Of a DNA stretch of 64,000 nucleotides, positions 35,937 through 44,392 are shown piece after piece (within the stretch, counting starts at the first letter, position 1; every line of letters starts with the position of its first letter). Position numbers and translations under genes: made by a program. The stretch is taken from NCBI GenBank assembly GCA_016703625.1, contig JADJBP010000004.1, forward strand, positions 62,001-126,000. The letters are read 5' to 3'. The notes beneath the pieces are model-generated. The model saw nothing but the letters and a program-made list of their open reading frames with translations. It was not told the origin of the DNA and searched no databases. Origin of the DNA: Chitinophagaceae bacterium. Its GTDB lineage: Bacteria; Bacteroidota; Bacteroidia; Chitinophagales; Chitinophagaceae.

Positions 35937-37072
35937 AAAGGCTTACCGTGTGTTTGTTTTATCAGTGACCTGGTAAGCCCGGGCATTTTTTTCATCACCG
36001 CTATAAAAAAATTGGTTATCCATACCTTACCAAACAGGGATTGTATCCTTCTGCCGGTTTGCAGCCGTTTACTGAAAGTTGAACTCCACTGATGCGTATA
36101 TGCTGTTTCCATTTCGGCCCTGCTTATTTTCCCGGATAAAAATTCATGGATATACCCCGATGCGATCTTGCCCGCATGCAGGGCCATACTCATGCCGTTG
36201 CCGCACAGCGGGGTGATCATACCCGCAGCATCTCCCGTGAGCAGTACATGATTTTCCACCTGGTTCTTTTTGTTGAAAGAAACCTGTGAGATGGTAACCG
36301 GCGATTGGTATAAAAATTCACTGTTTGTAAAAATATTTTCCAGGTGCGGGTTTTTATACAGTATATTTTTTTCCATGTCTTTTATGGAATTGCTGTTTGC
36401 TTTCAGGTTCCCGGCATTGGTCAGATAACAAAGGCAGTATTTATCTTCTTCAATTTTTGAGATGCCGCAGTAGCCGTTCTTAAAATTATGGAGGGCAATG
36501 GTATCGGCCGGGAAACTGGTCTTGATATGGTATTTTACGCCGATATAGTTGTTGAGCTTATTGGGTTTCAGGTTTGCAAACGGCCTGCCCCATTTTACAT
36601 CGAGGTTGCTGCGTTTGCCAAAACTGCCGCAGCAAATGCGGCAGGTAAATTTACCGGATGCAGTTTGAACCAGGAATTCGTCATGCAAAAAAATAACATC
36701 GATCACTTTACAGTTTTCAAACAGGGCAACATTATTGGAAAGGGCAATTTCCTTTAATGAATTATCCAGTGTATACCGGCTGATGCCAAAACCTCCGAGT
36801 GGTAATTCCTGTTTCAATTGATTGCCGTTTGGGGCAGTAACCAATAATTTTTTTATGACCGGTAGCTGCATTTCAGATATGGGCAAACCCAGGGTTTCGA
36901 TAAAATCCAGGCTCTCGAGGCTGATATATTCTCCACAAACTTTATGAAACGGGAACTGCTCTTTTTCAAACAAGGCTACTGCGTATCCATGTTTTGCCAA
37001 TTGTATGGCAACTGACAGGCCAGCCAGTCCGCCACCAATGATACAGGCATCATATGTTTTTTTTTCAGTCAT
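35933..37072 (-). CDS. FAD-dependent oxidoreductase (geranylgeranyl reductase-like), type III PKS operon
   Basis: A 379-residue flavoprotein. The N-terminus YDACIIGGGLAGLSVAIQLAKHGYAVALFEKEQ binds FAD; FHKVCGEYISLESLDFIETLG is typical of the geranylgeranyl reductase/halogenase group; VLLTGDAAGMITPLCGNGMSMALHAG is the second FAD motif. Close relatives reduce isoprenoid chains or hydroxylate aromatic rings. It is the last gene of the operon UbiA / type III PKS / methyltransferase / FAD enzyme and overlaps the methyltransferase gene by 8 bp, so it most likely acts on the same product. Confidence 0.82.
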   Translation of the reverse strand: MTEKKTYDACIIGGGLAGLSVAIQLAKHGYAVALFEKEQFPFHKVCGEYISLESLDFIETLGLPISEMQLPVIKKLLVTAPNGNQLKQELPLGGFGISRYTLDNSLKEIALSNNVALFENCKVIDVIFLHDEFLVQTASGKFTCRICCGSFGKRSNLDVKWGRPFANLKPNKLNNYIGVKYHIKTSFPADTIALHNFKNGYCGISKIEEDKYCLCYLTNAGNLKANSNSIKDMEKNILYKNPHLENIFTNSEFLYQSPVTISQVSFNKKNQVENHVLLTGDAAGMITPLCGNGMSMALHAGKIASGYIHEFLSGKISRAEMETAYTHQWSSTFSKRLQTGRRIQSLFGKVWITNFFIAVMKKMPGLTRSLIKQTHGKPF

Positions 37073-37772
37073 TTTTGCAGGTGATCAAATACCGGAATGC
37101 CCATTTCCATTGTATGGTAAAATGATTGATGCCGGCATGATGAAAGATCCTTTTCCATTCTTCTTTTTTAAAACCCCTTGCTACCGAAAGCGGTGCATCA
37201 TTTTTAACAAGATAAGATCCCGAAAATAATGTGGTTATCCATTTAATGCTGTAGTAAGCTATGGGGTGCCTGTGCAGGTCGTTAATGAAAAAACCCATGG
37301 ATGCATTTTCTTTCATCCAATGCAGCATCTGTGTTAATTCTTCTTCTGTAAAATGATGACAAAAAAGGGAAGCAAAAATAATATCCGGCTTTATACCGGC
37401 CAGGCTGGCCTGTTGATAATCACTGGTGATCCAGGTGGCCTGTAATTGAGGGTACTGCTTTTTGGCAAAGGCAATACATTCAGGTTTTATATCAATACCC
37501 ATAAAATTCGCCGGCATATTTATTTTGTTGAAATGATCCTGTAGGGCTTTTAAATTATCGCCACCTCCACAACCAATTTCGCAGACCGTTAATGTTTTGC
37601 CTGCCTGTTTTTGAGAAACCAGTGCTTTTATACCGGCAATGGTAATTTTATGTCCGCCCAGCAACTTGTTGATGGTATTCAATTCCTTCATGTTTTGCCG
37701 GATATCTGCAAACGGAATATGATCCTGGTCCAGTAGTTCTTTTTTATATGACCTGTTGGTAAGATTAATCAT
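37065..37772 (-). CDS. SAM-dependent methyltransferase, type III PKS operon
   Basis: About 235 residues. The class I fold shows TLTVCEIGCGGGDNLKALQDHF (SAM motif I), MGIDIKPECIAFAKKQYP (motif II) and PDIIFASLFCHHFTEEELTQMLHWMKE, then FFINDLHRHPIAYYSIKWI. It starts MINLTNRSYKKELLDQDHIP; the start overlaps the 3' end of the polyketide synthase gene. It probably methylates the polyketide or its prenylated derivative. A similar set (type III PKS followed by a methyltransferase) produces methylated alkylpyrones or resorcinols in other bacteria. Confidence 0.82.
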   Translation of the reverse strand: MINLTNRSYKKELLDQDHIPFADIRQNMKELNTINKLLGGHKITIAGIKALVSQKQAGKTLTVCEIGCGGGDNLKALQDHFNKINMPANFMGIDIKPECIAFAKKQYPQLQATWITSDYQQASLAGIKPDIIFASLFCHHFTEEELTQMLHWMKENASMGFFINDLHRHPIAYYSIKWITTLFSGSYLVKNDAPLSVARGFKKEEWKRIFHHAGINHFTIQWKWAFRYLITCKND

Positions 37773-38862
37773 AAGAAGCAATAAAGGTTTCCATGGTTAA
37801 CCCCGGGCCAAAAGCAGCCGCAAATATTTTAGCAGGAGCTGGCCGGGGGTTTTCCTGCAGGTCTTCAAATATCCTTTGCAAAACAAATAAGATGGTTGGG
37901 GAACTCATGTTGCCAAAATCATTGAGTATACGGTATGAATGCTGTAAGCTTTCGGCAGGCAGCGTTATACTTTTTTCAATGGCTTCCAGGATCTTTTTAC
38001 CACCGGGATGAATGCACCAGTGCGTAATTTCATCTTTGCTTACCGAAGCATGTTGCAACGCTTTTAAAACAAGCCCGTTAAAATCCTCTTTCACAAGATC
38101 AGGCACATAACCGGAGAGGGTCATTAAAAACCCGCTTGCAGAAAGTTTCCACGACATATCCGTTTTTCCCTTAAAAGCCACGTCTGAAAAAAAACTGTTG
38201 ATGCAGATACCTTTTGATGTTGAAGCCGGTGATTGCACCAGTACAGCAGCACAGCCATCGCCAAACAAAAGGGTTGATGTTATATTGTCGATCGAAATTT
38301 CTTTTTGAAAATGCAGGGTGCAGAATTCAGTGCATACAATAACAACATTGGCTTTGTCATCCGCTCTGCAGATAACATCAGCCAGTTTGAGTGCATGAAT
38401 GGCGGCATAGCAGCCCATGAAATTCACCGAAGTGCGAAAGATGTTTCGCGGCAGATCCATCTGCTCCATGATTTCCAGGTCGAGCCCCGGGGCACTCATG
38501 CCCGTACAGCTTACCGTTATTAAATGGGTAATTTCATGATGCTTTATTTTGCCGCTGATACATTTTTCAATGGCAGCTACAGAAATACCGGCAGCATGGG
38601 CTGCATACCACTCCATCCTTTTTCCAGGCCGGGGAAGGGTTCAAGGTTTTCGGCTTTCCGTAAAACTGCCTGTCGGCAGCAGTTGTACTATAATCGGGCA
38701 TTACCGAATACCTGGTTTCAATACCACTGTGCCGGTACAGGTAATGAAACTTACGGCTTTCGGTCTCATCCTTACTGTAAATATGATCTGCAAATTTGCA
38801 AATGTCTTTTGCAGGTGTTTATAAGTGGGTACTGCTGTTGCTATGGAAATGATCTTGCTCAA
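37765..38862 (-). CDS. Type III polyketide synthase (chalcone synthase-like), with two 1-bp indels
   Basis: A homodimeric enzyme that condenses malonyl-CoA units on an acyl starter. With the frame corrected it has 365 residues: start TTG 38862 (SKIISIATAVPTYKHLQ), then KDICKFADHIYSKDETESRK and SGIETRYSV. The catalytic Cys is in SVNFMGCYAAIHALKLAD, the His in HWCIHPGGKKILEAIE and the Asn in LNDFGNMSSPTILFVL; the C-terminus is FAAAFGPGLTMETFIA. One missing A lies in CAAAAGAC near 38806, and one extra base lies in the T5 run 38619-38623 (FYGKPKTLNPSPAW to RMEWYAAHAAG). The start TTG overlaps the UbiA stop TGA by 2 bp. Confidence 0.88.
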
Positions 38863-39665
38863 TATTTCTGAAGTATTAATAAAGTGATAAACGCACAATT
38901 GCTGCAAAAGGATGCCAACAGGTTCATGCGCATGGTGTTTTTAAAATTTGCAGCTTCTGTATTGATCATCACTTTTTTAAACCACCAGAAGAAATAGACG
39001 AGAACCGGGAGAAAAAAAAGCTGCATGATCCCGAAATGGTTTTGCTGGCCTTTTTGAAACAGGAAAATGCCCAGGCAGGCCATGGCGAGGAAATATACAA
39101 CCGCGGTAAACCCGAAAGTACCTTTGTAACCCAGCAGGCTGCTTAGGGAGATAACTCCATCGGCGCGGTCCTGTTTATGCTGGTACACCTGGGTAAGCGG
39201 GTAAAATCCGCCAATTAATAAACCGGCAGTAAGTATTCCCAAAACGGGTATATCCTGCGTTTTATCAGCACTGCATCCATGCATAATTAAAAAAAAAGTT
39301 AAGCATCCCTGGAAAATCACCACCGTTAAATAACCCGTAACCGGGTATTTTTTTAATCGTATTCCCCGGTAACTGTATGCCCTGGATGCCAGTATATAGG
39401 CAATAATCCCAAACAGAAAATACCAACCCAGGAAATAACTTAAGATGACAGACAAGCAATCCATGAAAAGGGTTGCGTAAAACAATTGTTTTGTGGGCTG
39501 TTTTGGATTTTTAATACCTCCTATGCTATCTGTATCGCGGTCCATATAACTGTTGTAACCGTTACTGGAAGGATAAACCAGCAGGTGCAACAGGCAAAAC
39601 ACGAACACGGCATGCGGTATATGAATATTTGAAACCTGGCTTACTGCAAACCAGTAAATGGGCAT
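38859..39665 (-). CDS. UbiA-family prenyltransferase, first gene of the type III PKS operon
   Basis: A 268-residue membrane protein with about eight helices. The UbiA motif NGYNSYMDRDTDSIGGIKNP keeps NxxxDxxxD, with QVYQHKQDRADGVISLSSLLG as the second Asp-rich site. The true N-terminus is longer: adding one base in the T5 run near 39675 opens LISKSTIQLLRFPFSFFLMP upstream to about 39720, where the start codon is uncertain. The enzyme probably prenylates an aromatic acceptor in the membrane. It is immediately upstream of the type III PKS, methyltransferase and FAD genes. Confidence 0.82.
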   Translation of the reverse strand: MPIYWFAVSQVSNIHIPHAVFVFCLLHLLVYPSSNGYNSYMDRDTDSIGGIKNPKQPTKQLFYATLFMDCLSVILSYFLGWYFLFGIIAYILASRAYSYRGIRLKKYPVTGYLTVVIFQGCLTFFLIMHGCSADKTQDIPVLGILTAGLLIGGFYPLTQVYQHKQDRADGVISLSSLLGYKGTFGFTAVVYFLAMACLGIFLFQKGQQNHFGIMQLFFLPVLVYFFWWFKKVMINTEAANFKNTMRMNLLASFCSNCAFITLLILQKY

Positions 39666-39720
39666 CAGGAAAAAGAAAAAGGAAAACGTAAGAGTTGTAT
39701 GGTTGATTTACTGATCAGAA

Positions 39721-40223
39721 AAAATGATTTGATTAAAAATACAATCTAATTCTTTATTGTGTAACCCCCGTGTAAGTATTTGCATATGTACCAAAAAGTA
39801 AAGTTAAGGATATCATACATGGATCGACTGTCATGCAGCCGGGATACTGTTGATCATATTGAACCGGTATTTTTGAAATACTTAAACGGAAATTTCAATT
39901 ATGTATTACAGTATGAGCCTGATGTGGCCAATTACAGATAAATACTCACCCGGCGGGTACAATACTGAATACAGTTTGGATACACCCAATTAAAATAAAA
40001 ATGAATGCACAGGATTATTAAACAAATCATCAATTGATTTGTTGTTGTGCTGAATTGCAGTGTAATGGTAAATGCCCTGCCAGGCAAAACCAGAACAGTA
40101 AATAATTTTTTCTAACGGGGTTCAGGTTACTGCCAGCCCAACCCGTTTTAATCTTTTGTTAATTAGTGATCATGACAACGGTTCTTTAAATAATGATCAG
40201 TCAATTTTAAGTACATTCATTCT
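39721..40223. other. Intergenic region between the divergent UbiA operon and yceI
   Basis: This 500-bp stretch holds the promoters of both flanking units, though I find no exact TAnnTTTG. A 49-codon open frame (39786-39935, MYQKVKLRISYMDRLSCSRD...) has no recognisable family or clear start signal, so I do not call it a gene. aacggg (40116) and cccgtt (40143) could form a weak hairpin. Nothing else stands out. Confidence 0.5.
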
Positions 40224-40766
40224 ATGAAAAAAACAGCCTTTTCAATTGTAGCTTTTTTTACGGGGTTATTTGCGGCCACTGCACAAACAAGTTATACGCC
40301 GGTTGATGCAGCAAGCAAAGTGCATTTTGTGATCAAGAATTTCGGGATAAGAACGGGAGGGGATTTTAAAGGTTTAAAAGGGAACATTAAATTTCACCCG
40401 GCTAATCCCACCGCCTCCTTATTTGATGTAACCATTGATGCTGCAACCATTGATACCGATAATGAATCCCGTGACGGGCATTTACGACAGGCAGAATATT
40501 TTGATGTGGCAACCTTTAAAACCATACAATTTAAAAGTACCAAAGTTACCCTTTCGAATGTACCCGGCAAGTATTATATGTATGCAGATATAACCATTAA
40601 AGGCGTTACAAAGCCCGTTGAATTTGCTTTTGGTGCGATCGCAAAGAACGGGGGCTATCTTTTTGAAGGTGAATTTAAGATCAACCGTCGGGATTTTGGG
40701 GTAGGAGGCAGCAGTATCTCCCTTTCGGATAACCTCACCGTGTCCTTATCTGTATTTGCGAGGTAA
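40224..40766 (+). CDS. YceI family protein
   Basis: A 180-residue periplasmic lipocalin-like protein. The signal peptide MKKTAFSIVAFFTGLFAATA is followed by YTPVDAASKVHFVIKNFGIRTGGDFKGLKGNIKF, TIDTDNESRDGHLRQAEYFDVATFKTIQF, TIKGVTKPVEFAF and FKINRRDFGVG, the standard YceI blocks. YceI proteins bind polyisoprenoid lipids in a beta barrel. This is of interest because it is divergent from an operon with a UbiA prenyltransferase, but a link is only an inference. Confidence 0.9.
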   Translation: MKKTAFSIVAFFTGLFAATAQTSYTPVDAASKVHFVIKNFGIRTGGDFKGLKGNIKFHPANPTASLFDVTIDAATIDTDNESRDGHLRQAEYFDVATFKTIQFKSTKVTLSNVPGKYYMYADITIKGVTKPVEFAFGAIAKNGGYLFEGEFKINRRDFGVGGSSISLSDNLTVSLSVFAR

Positions 40767-40821
40767 TGGTAGTGTATTTTAATGGCGGCTTTTCAATTTG
40801 CCACATATAACCTATGCTCAG

Positions 40822-40829
40822 TATCTTTG
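40822..40829 (+). promoter_or_regulatory. -7 box TATCTTTG with TTTG 21 nt upstream, for lysE
   Basis: TTTG at 40797-40800 and TATCTTTG at 40822-40829. The lysE ATG is only 4 nt further on, so the transcript should be leaderless or nearly so. Confidence 0.5.
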
Positions 40830-40833
40830 CCCG

Positions 40834-41511
40834 ATGCCGAATTTCCTGCGAATTTTCTTTTGGGGTTTAATGATCAGTTTCCTGGGTTCACTGCCACTGG
40901 GTACACTCAATGTGGCAGCTATGCAGATCGGTATCCAGGAAAGTTTACTGCATGCCATTTATTTTTCCCTCGGTTCCTTACTGGTTGAAATGATCTATGT
41001 GCGTATATCCTTAATGGGTGTTGACTGGATCCGCAAGCAGCGAAAACTGATGAAGGCCATGGAATGGGTCACCCTGATCATCATCATAGCACTTGCTGCC
41101 GGTAGTTTTATTGCGGCAGCTACAAAAGGCAGTGATGCAAAAAGCGTTTTCCTGGAAAATAACATGCACCGGTTTTTGCTGGGCATGTTCATGAGCGCCA
41201 TCAACCCCGTACAGATACCGTTCTGGTTTGGCTGGAGTACTGTACTTTTTGCAAAAAAAATATTGAAACCGGTAAACAGTCAATACAATATCTACATTAT
41301 CGGAATTGGTTTGGGTACTTTGATCGGGAACAGTGTTTTTATTTTTGGCGGAAAATGGCTGGTACAGCGGATCTCAAACAGCCAGCAATATATCAATTGG
41401 GTGATCGGCGGTATTTTTGCCATCACAGCCATCATACAGGCTGTTAAAATGATCCTTCATAAAGATGCGGTACATAAATTCACCCATGCAGAAGAGGATA
41501 AACATTCTTAA
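40834..41511 (+). CDS. LysE/RhtB-type exporter
   Basis: A 225-residue membrane protein with six helices: FFWGLMISFLGSLPLGTLNVAAMQIGIQ at the N-terminus, AIYFSLGSLLVEMIYVRISL, VTLIIIIALAAGSFIAAAT, FLLGMFMSAINPVQIPFWFGWSTVLF and WVIGGIFAITAIIQAVKMIL. Members export amino acids or related small molecules; the substrate is unknown. ATG 40834 is preferred over 40798 because a TTTG-N21-TATCTTTG promoter lies just ahead of it. It overlaps the convergent cupin gene by 4 bp. Confidence 0.8.
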   Translation: MPNFLRIFFWGLMISFLGSLPLGTLNVAAMQIGIQESLLHAIYFSLGSLLVEMIYVRISLMGVDWIRKQRKLMKAMEWVTLIIIIALAAGSFIAAATKGSDAKSVFLENNMHRFLLGMFMSAINPVQIPFWFGWSTVLFAKKILKPVNSQYNIYIIGIGLGTLIGNSVFIFGGKWLVQRISNSQQYINWVIGGIFAITAIIQAVKMILHKDAVHKFTHAEEDKHS

Positions 41512-41837
41512 TCAACCACGAATAACTTACACCCGTTGGCAGACCTGCTGCGGTGTGCTTCACTGTTGTCACCAACATGGTAGGTCATGCCCTGCGATAA
41601 GGTAAATTGCCGGCCATCTTCCAGTTCAGTTACCATTTCCCCGCTGATACAATAAATGATATGTCCTTTATGGCACCAATGGTCGGCAAAATAATTGGCC
41701 GAATATTCAACCATGCGGATCCTGGTATCACCCATTTGAAAGATCTTCCGGGTAGCTGTACCGGTTGTTCCCGGATGGGTTTCGGCTTCAATATCCGACC
41801 AGTCGGGCGTTTGAAAGGGAAAGGCTTTTATTTCCAT
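41508..41837 (-). CDS. DHCW-motif cupin fold protein
   Basis: A 109-residue single-domain cupin, MEIKAFPFQTPDWSDIEAETHPGT and on. The metal-binding strand is SANYFADHWCHKGHIIYCISGEMVTELEDGRQFTLSQGMTYHV, which matches the Bacteroidota family named for its DHxC-type motif. It could be a small dioxygenase-like or ligand-binding protein; no substrate is known. It overlaps the 3' end of the lysE gene on the opposite strand. Confidence 0.8.
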   Translation of the reverse strand: MEIKAFPFQTPDWSDIEAETHPGTTGTATRKIFQMGDTRIRMVEYSANYFADHWCHKGHIIYCISGEMVTELEDGRQFTLSQGMTYHVGDNSEAHRSRSANGCKLFVVD

Positions 41838-41925
41838 GTTTATAATATTGGCTTATCAAATTTGCCATTTTATCACCGGCAGAAAAAATATTAATTGACT
41901 AAATTAATTAGTAATTTCGAGATCC

Positions 41926-43272
41926 ATGAATTATGCGATAGTCGATATAGAAACAACCGGTGGCCATGCTTCTTCCCACGGCATCACGGAGATATCTGTG
42001 TTTGTACATGACGGGAAAAGGGTGATCAAACATTTTGAGACCCTTATCAACCCGCAACAGCTTATCCCGAAGTTTATTACATCACTTACCGGCATTGATA
42101 ATGACATGGTTGCCGAAGCGCCTGTATTTGATGAGATTGCTGATACGTTATTTGATATCCTGGATACAAATATTTTCATAGCCCACAATGTAAATTTTGA
42201 TTATTCATTTTTAAAGCACCAGTTCAAACAGAGTGGATATGATCTAACTGCAAAAAAATTATGTACCGTACGGTTGGGCAGAAAAGTGTTCCCGGGACTG
42301 CCATCATACAGTTTAGGCAATCTCTGCCGTTCATTGCACATCCATATTGAGAACCGGCACCGGGCAGGAGGCGATGCGAAAGCAACGGTAAAACTTTTTG
42401 AACATATGCTGGCCAACGGCGCACGGGCACATATTGACCAGATGCTGAAGCGTTCATCATCCGAACATTGGCTGCCCATGAACCTGGACAAACACATGAT
42501 CGATCAGCTTCCTGCCAATCCCGGTGTTTATTATTTTCACAACAGTAAAGACAAAATTATTTATGTAGGTAAGGCGATCAATATAAAAAAAAGGGTCAGC
42601 AGTCATTTTACCAATCATGATCCTGACCGCAAAAGACAGGAATTTATCCGCAATATCTGTAAGATAACGTATAAGCAATGTGCTACAGAACTGGAAGCCA
42701 TTGTGCTGGAAAGTACCGAGATCAAAAGATTATGGCCACGGTATAATAAGAGCCAGAAGCAACCCATGACCAGGTATGCCCTGTATTCCTTTGAAGATAA
42801 CCGGGGTTATATACGCCTGGCGATAGACCGCAAGAAAAAAAACATTCCGCATGTTTACAACTTTAACCTGCTGCATGAAGGGCTTGTTTTATTAAAAAAG
42901 ATGATTGAGGAGTTTGGGCTGGATGCAAGGCTTTGCTATATCGATAAAACTGCATTTACTGAAAATGAGCAGGAAGCGCTGGAACCCCCGGTTGTATACA
43001 ATTTAAAAATAAAAAGGGCACTGGATGCATTGAATAAGAACCTGCCCACATTTGTGCTGGTGGATGAAGGGATCACCGGCAAAGAAAAACTGTGCCTGTT
43101 GGTTGAGCGTGGCAGTTTCTGGGGTATGGGTTACCTTCCAAAATCATTTCCCATAGCCAGTTCTGCAGCATTGAAAAATTTCCTGGATCCTTATGCTGAT
43201 AATGATTATATCCGTAATAATATTTACGCTTTTGCCGAGGCAAACCCGCATAAAAGGATACTCCTTCAGTGA
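41926..43272 (+). CDS. DEDDh exonuclease fused to a GIY-YIG (UvrC/Cho-like) nuclease
   Basis: A 448-residue protein. Residues 1-165 form a DnaQ-type 3'-5' exonuclease (AIVDIETTGGHASSHGITEISV with D/E, FIAHNVNFDYSFLKHQFK, and HRAGGDAKATVKLFEHML with His and Asp). Residues about 195-280 hold a GIY-YIG domain (LPANPGVYYFHNSKDKIIYVGKAINIKKRVSSHF, with TELEAIVLESTEIKRLWPRYN). The rest (SFEDNRGYIRLAIDRKKKNI and on) resembles the region after the UvrC N-domain. Such fusions probably process DNA lesions, like the E. coli Cho nuclease. The start ATG follows a TAATTTCG box. Confidence 0.88.
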   Translation: MNYAIVDIETTGGHASSHGITEISVFVHDGKRVIKHFETLINPQQLIPKFITSLTGIDNDMVAEAPVFDEIADTLFDILDTNIFIAHNVNFDYSFLKHQFKQSGYDLTAKKLCTVRLGRKVFPGLPSYSLGNLCRSLHIHIENRHRAGGDAKATVKLFEHMLANGARAHIDQMLKRSSSEHWLPMNLDKHMIDQLPANPGVYYFHNSKDKIIYVGKAINIKKRVSSHFTNHDPDRKRQEFIRNICKITYKQCATELEAIVLESTEIKRLWPRYNKSQKQPMTRYALYSFEDNRGYIRLAIDRKKKNIPHVYNFNLLHEGLVLLKKMIEEFGLDARLCYIDKTAFTENEQEALEPPVVYNLKIKRALDALNKNLPTFVLVDEGITGKEKLCLLVERGSFWGMGYLPKSFPIASSAALKNFLDPYADNDYIRNNIYAFAEANPHKRILLQ

Positions 43273-43333
43273 TGGGTACCCGTTTTTTTAACCCGCTTTT
43301 CGGTTTAAAAACAGGGTATCAGAACGTCTTTTG

Positions 43334-43341
43334 TATCTTTG
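43334..43341 (+). promoter_or_regulatory. -7 box TATCTTTG for the CDF transporter gene
   Basis: An exact TAnnTTTG, 20 nt ahead of TTG 43361. It lies inside the longer in-frame ORF that starts at 43331, which makes that longer start unlikely. Confidence 0.45.
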
Positions 43342-43360
43342 CCCCTCAATCGATCCGGCT

Positions 43361-44344
43361 TTGCAAAACGCGTTGTACAATTTAAAAATTCAGAAGCGGA
43401 TAGCAGCAATATCCATTTTGCTGTTAATTACAAAAACATTTGCCTGGTATATAACAGGCTCTGTTGCCATTTTAACTGATGCATTTGAAAGCATTGTGAA
43501 TGTTATTGCCGGCCTGATCGGTGTATATAGTTTGTATTTATCTGCAAAACCCAAAGACCAGGATCATCCTTACGGGCATGGTAAGGCGGAATTTATTTCA
43601 GCTGCCATTGAAGGGTCATTAATTTCCATTGCCGGGTTCTTCATCATTTATGAGGCTTTCAATAATCTTATTCATCCACACACCATAAAAAAACTGGATT
43701 ACGGAATTATACTGGTAGCCGTTACAGGGTTGATCAATTATATTGCCGGTGCCGTTTGTATACGAACCGGGAACAGGAATAATTCACTGGCGCTGGTATC
43801 GAGCGGTAAACATTTGCAGACCGATACCTGGAGTACCCTTGGTATCGTTGTTGGGCTTATCCTGATCCTGTTAACAGACCTGGTATGGATCGACAGTGTA
43901 GTGGCGATCCTGTTCTCACTCTTCATCATTTATACCGGGTATAAGATCCTGCGCAGTTCCGTGGCCGGTATCATGGATGAAGCGGATACCAAACTGCTCA
44001 ATAAAATGGTGTTGATGTTGAACGATAACCGGAGAGCAGACTGGATAGACCTGCACAACCTGCGTTTCATCAAATACGGTAGTATGATCCACATGGATTG
44101 TCACCTCACCGTACCCTGGTATATGAATGTACATGAAGCACACCAGGAAATAGATGCCTTGTCGAACCTGGTAAAAAATGAATATGGCGAATCGGTAGAA
44201 CTGTTCGTACATTCTGATGGTTGCCTGGATTTCTCCTGTAAGATCTGTTCCAAAACCGGTTGTCCGGTGCGCAAACACGATTTTGAAAAAAAGATAGAAT
44301 GGACCATGGAAAATATTTCAAGTAACCGAAAGCATCATTTATAA
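43361..44344 (+). CDS. Cation diffusion facilitator (CDF) metal transporter with a Cys-rich tail
   Basis: A protein of about 327 residues with six membrane helices. The transport site shows ILTDAFESIVNVIAG and DHPYGHGKAEFISAAIEGSL in the first half and LVSSGKHLQTDTWSTLGIVVGL in helix 5, and the cytoplasmic domain LHNLRFIKYGSMIHMDCHLTVPWYMNVHEAHQ. It exports Zn or Fe-type divalent ions. The C-terminal tail ELFVHSDGCLDFSCKICSKTGCPVRKHDFEKK holds four closely spaced Cys and a His that could bind metal; this tail is not common to all CDF proteins. The start codon is probably TTG 43361, after the TATCTTTG box. Confidence 0.85.
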   Translation: MQNALYNLKIQKRIAAISILLLITKTFAWYITGSVAILTDAFESIVNVIAGLIGVYSLYLSAKPKDQDHPYGHGKAEFISAAIEGSLISIAGFFIIYEAFNNLIHPHTIKKLDYGIILVAVTGLINYIAGAVCIRTGNRNNSLALVSSGKHLQTDTWSTLGIVVGLILILLTDLVWIDSVVAILFSLFIIYTGYKILRSSVAGIMDEADTKLLNKMVLMLNDNRRADWIDLHNLRFIKYGSMIHMDCHLTVPWYMNVHEAHQEIDALSNLVKNEYGESVELFVHSDGCLDFSCKICSKTGCPVRKHDFEKKIEWTMENISSNRKHHL

Positions 44345-44392
44345 TAACGCTTTATTGAACGTTTCAGGAAATGGGTTTTAATGAATATACTG

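Noticed and set aside
39786..39935. 49-codon frame MYQKVKLRISYMDRLSCSRD...
   Set aside because: No known family, no promoter or ribosome site at the right place, and short enough to occur by chance in an intergenic gap.
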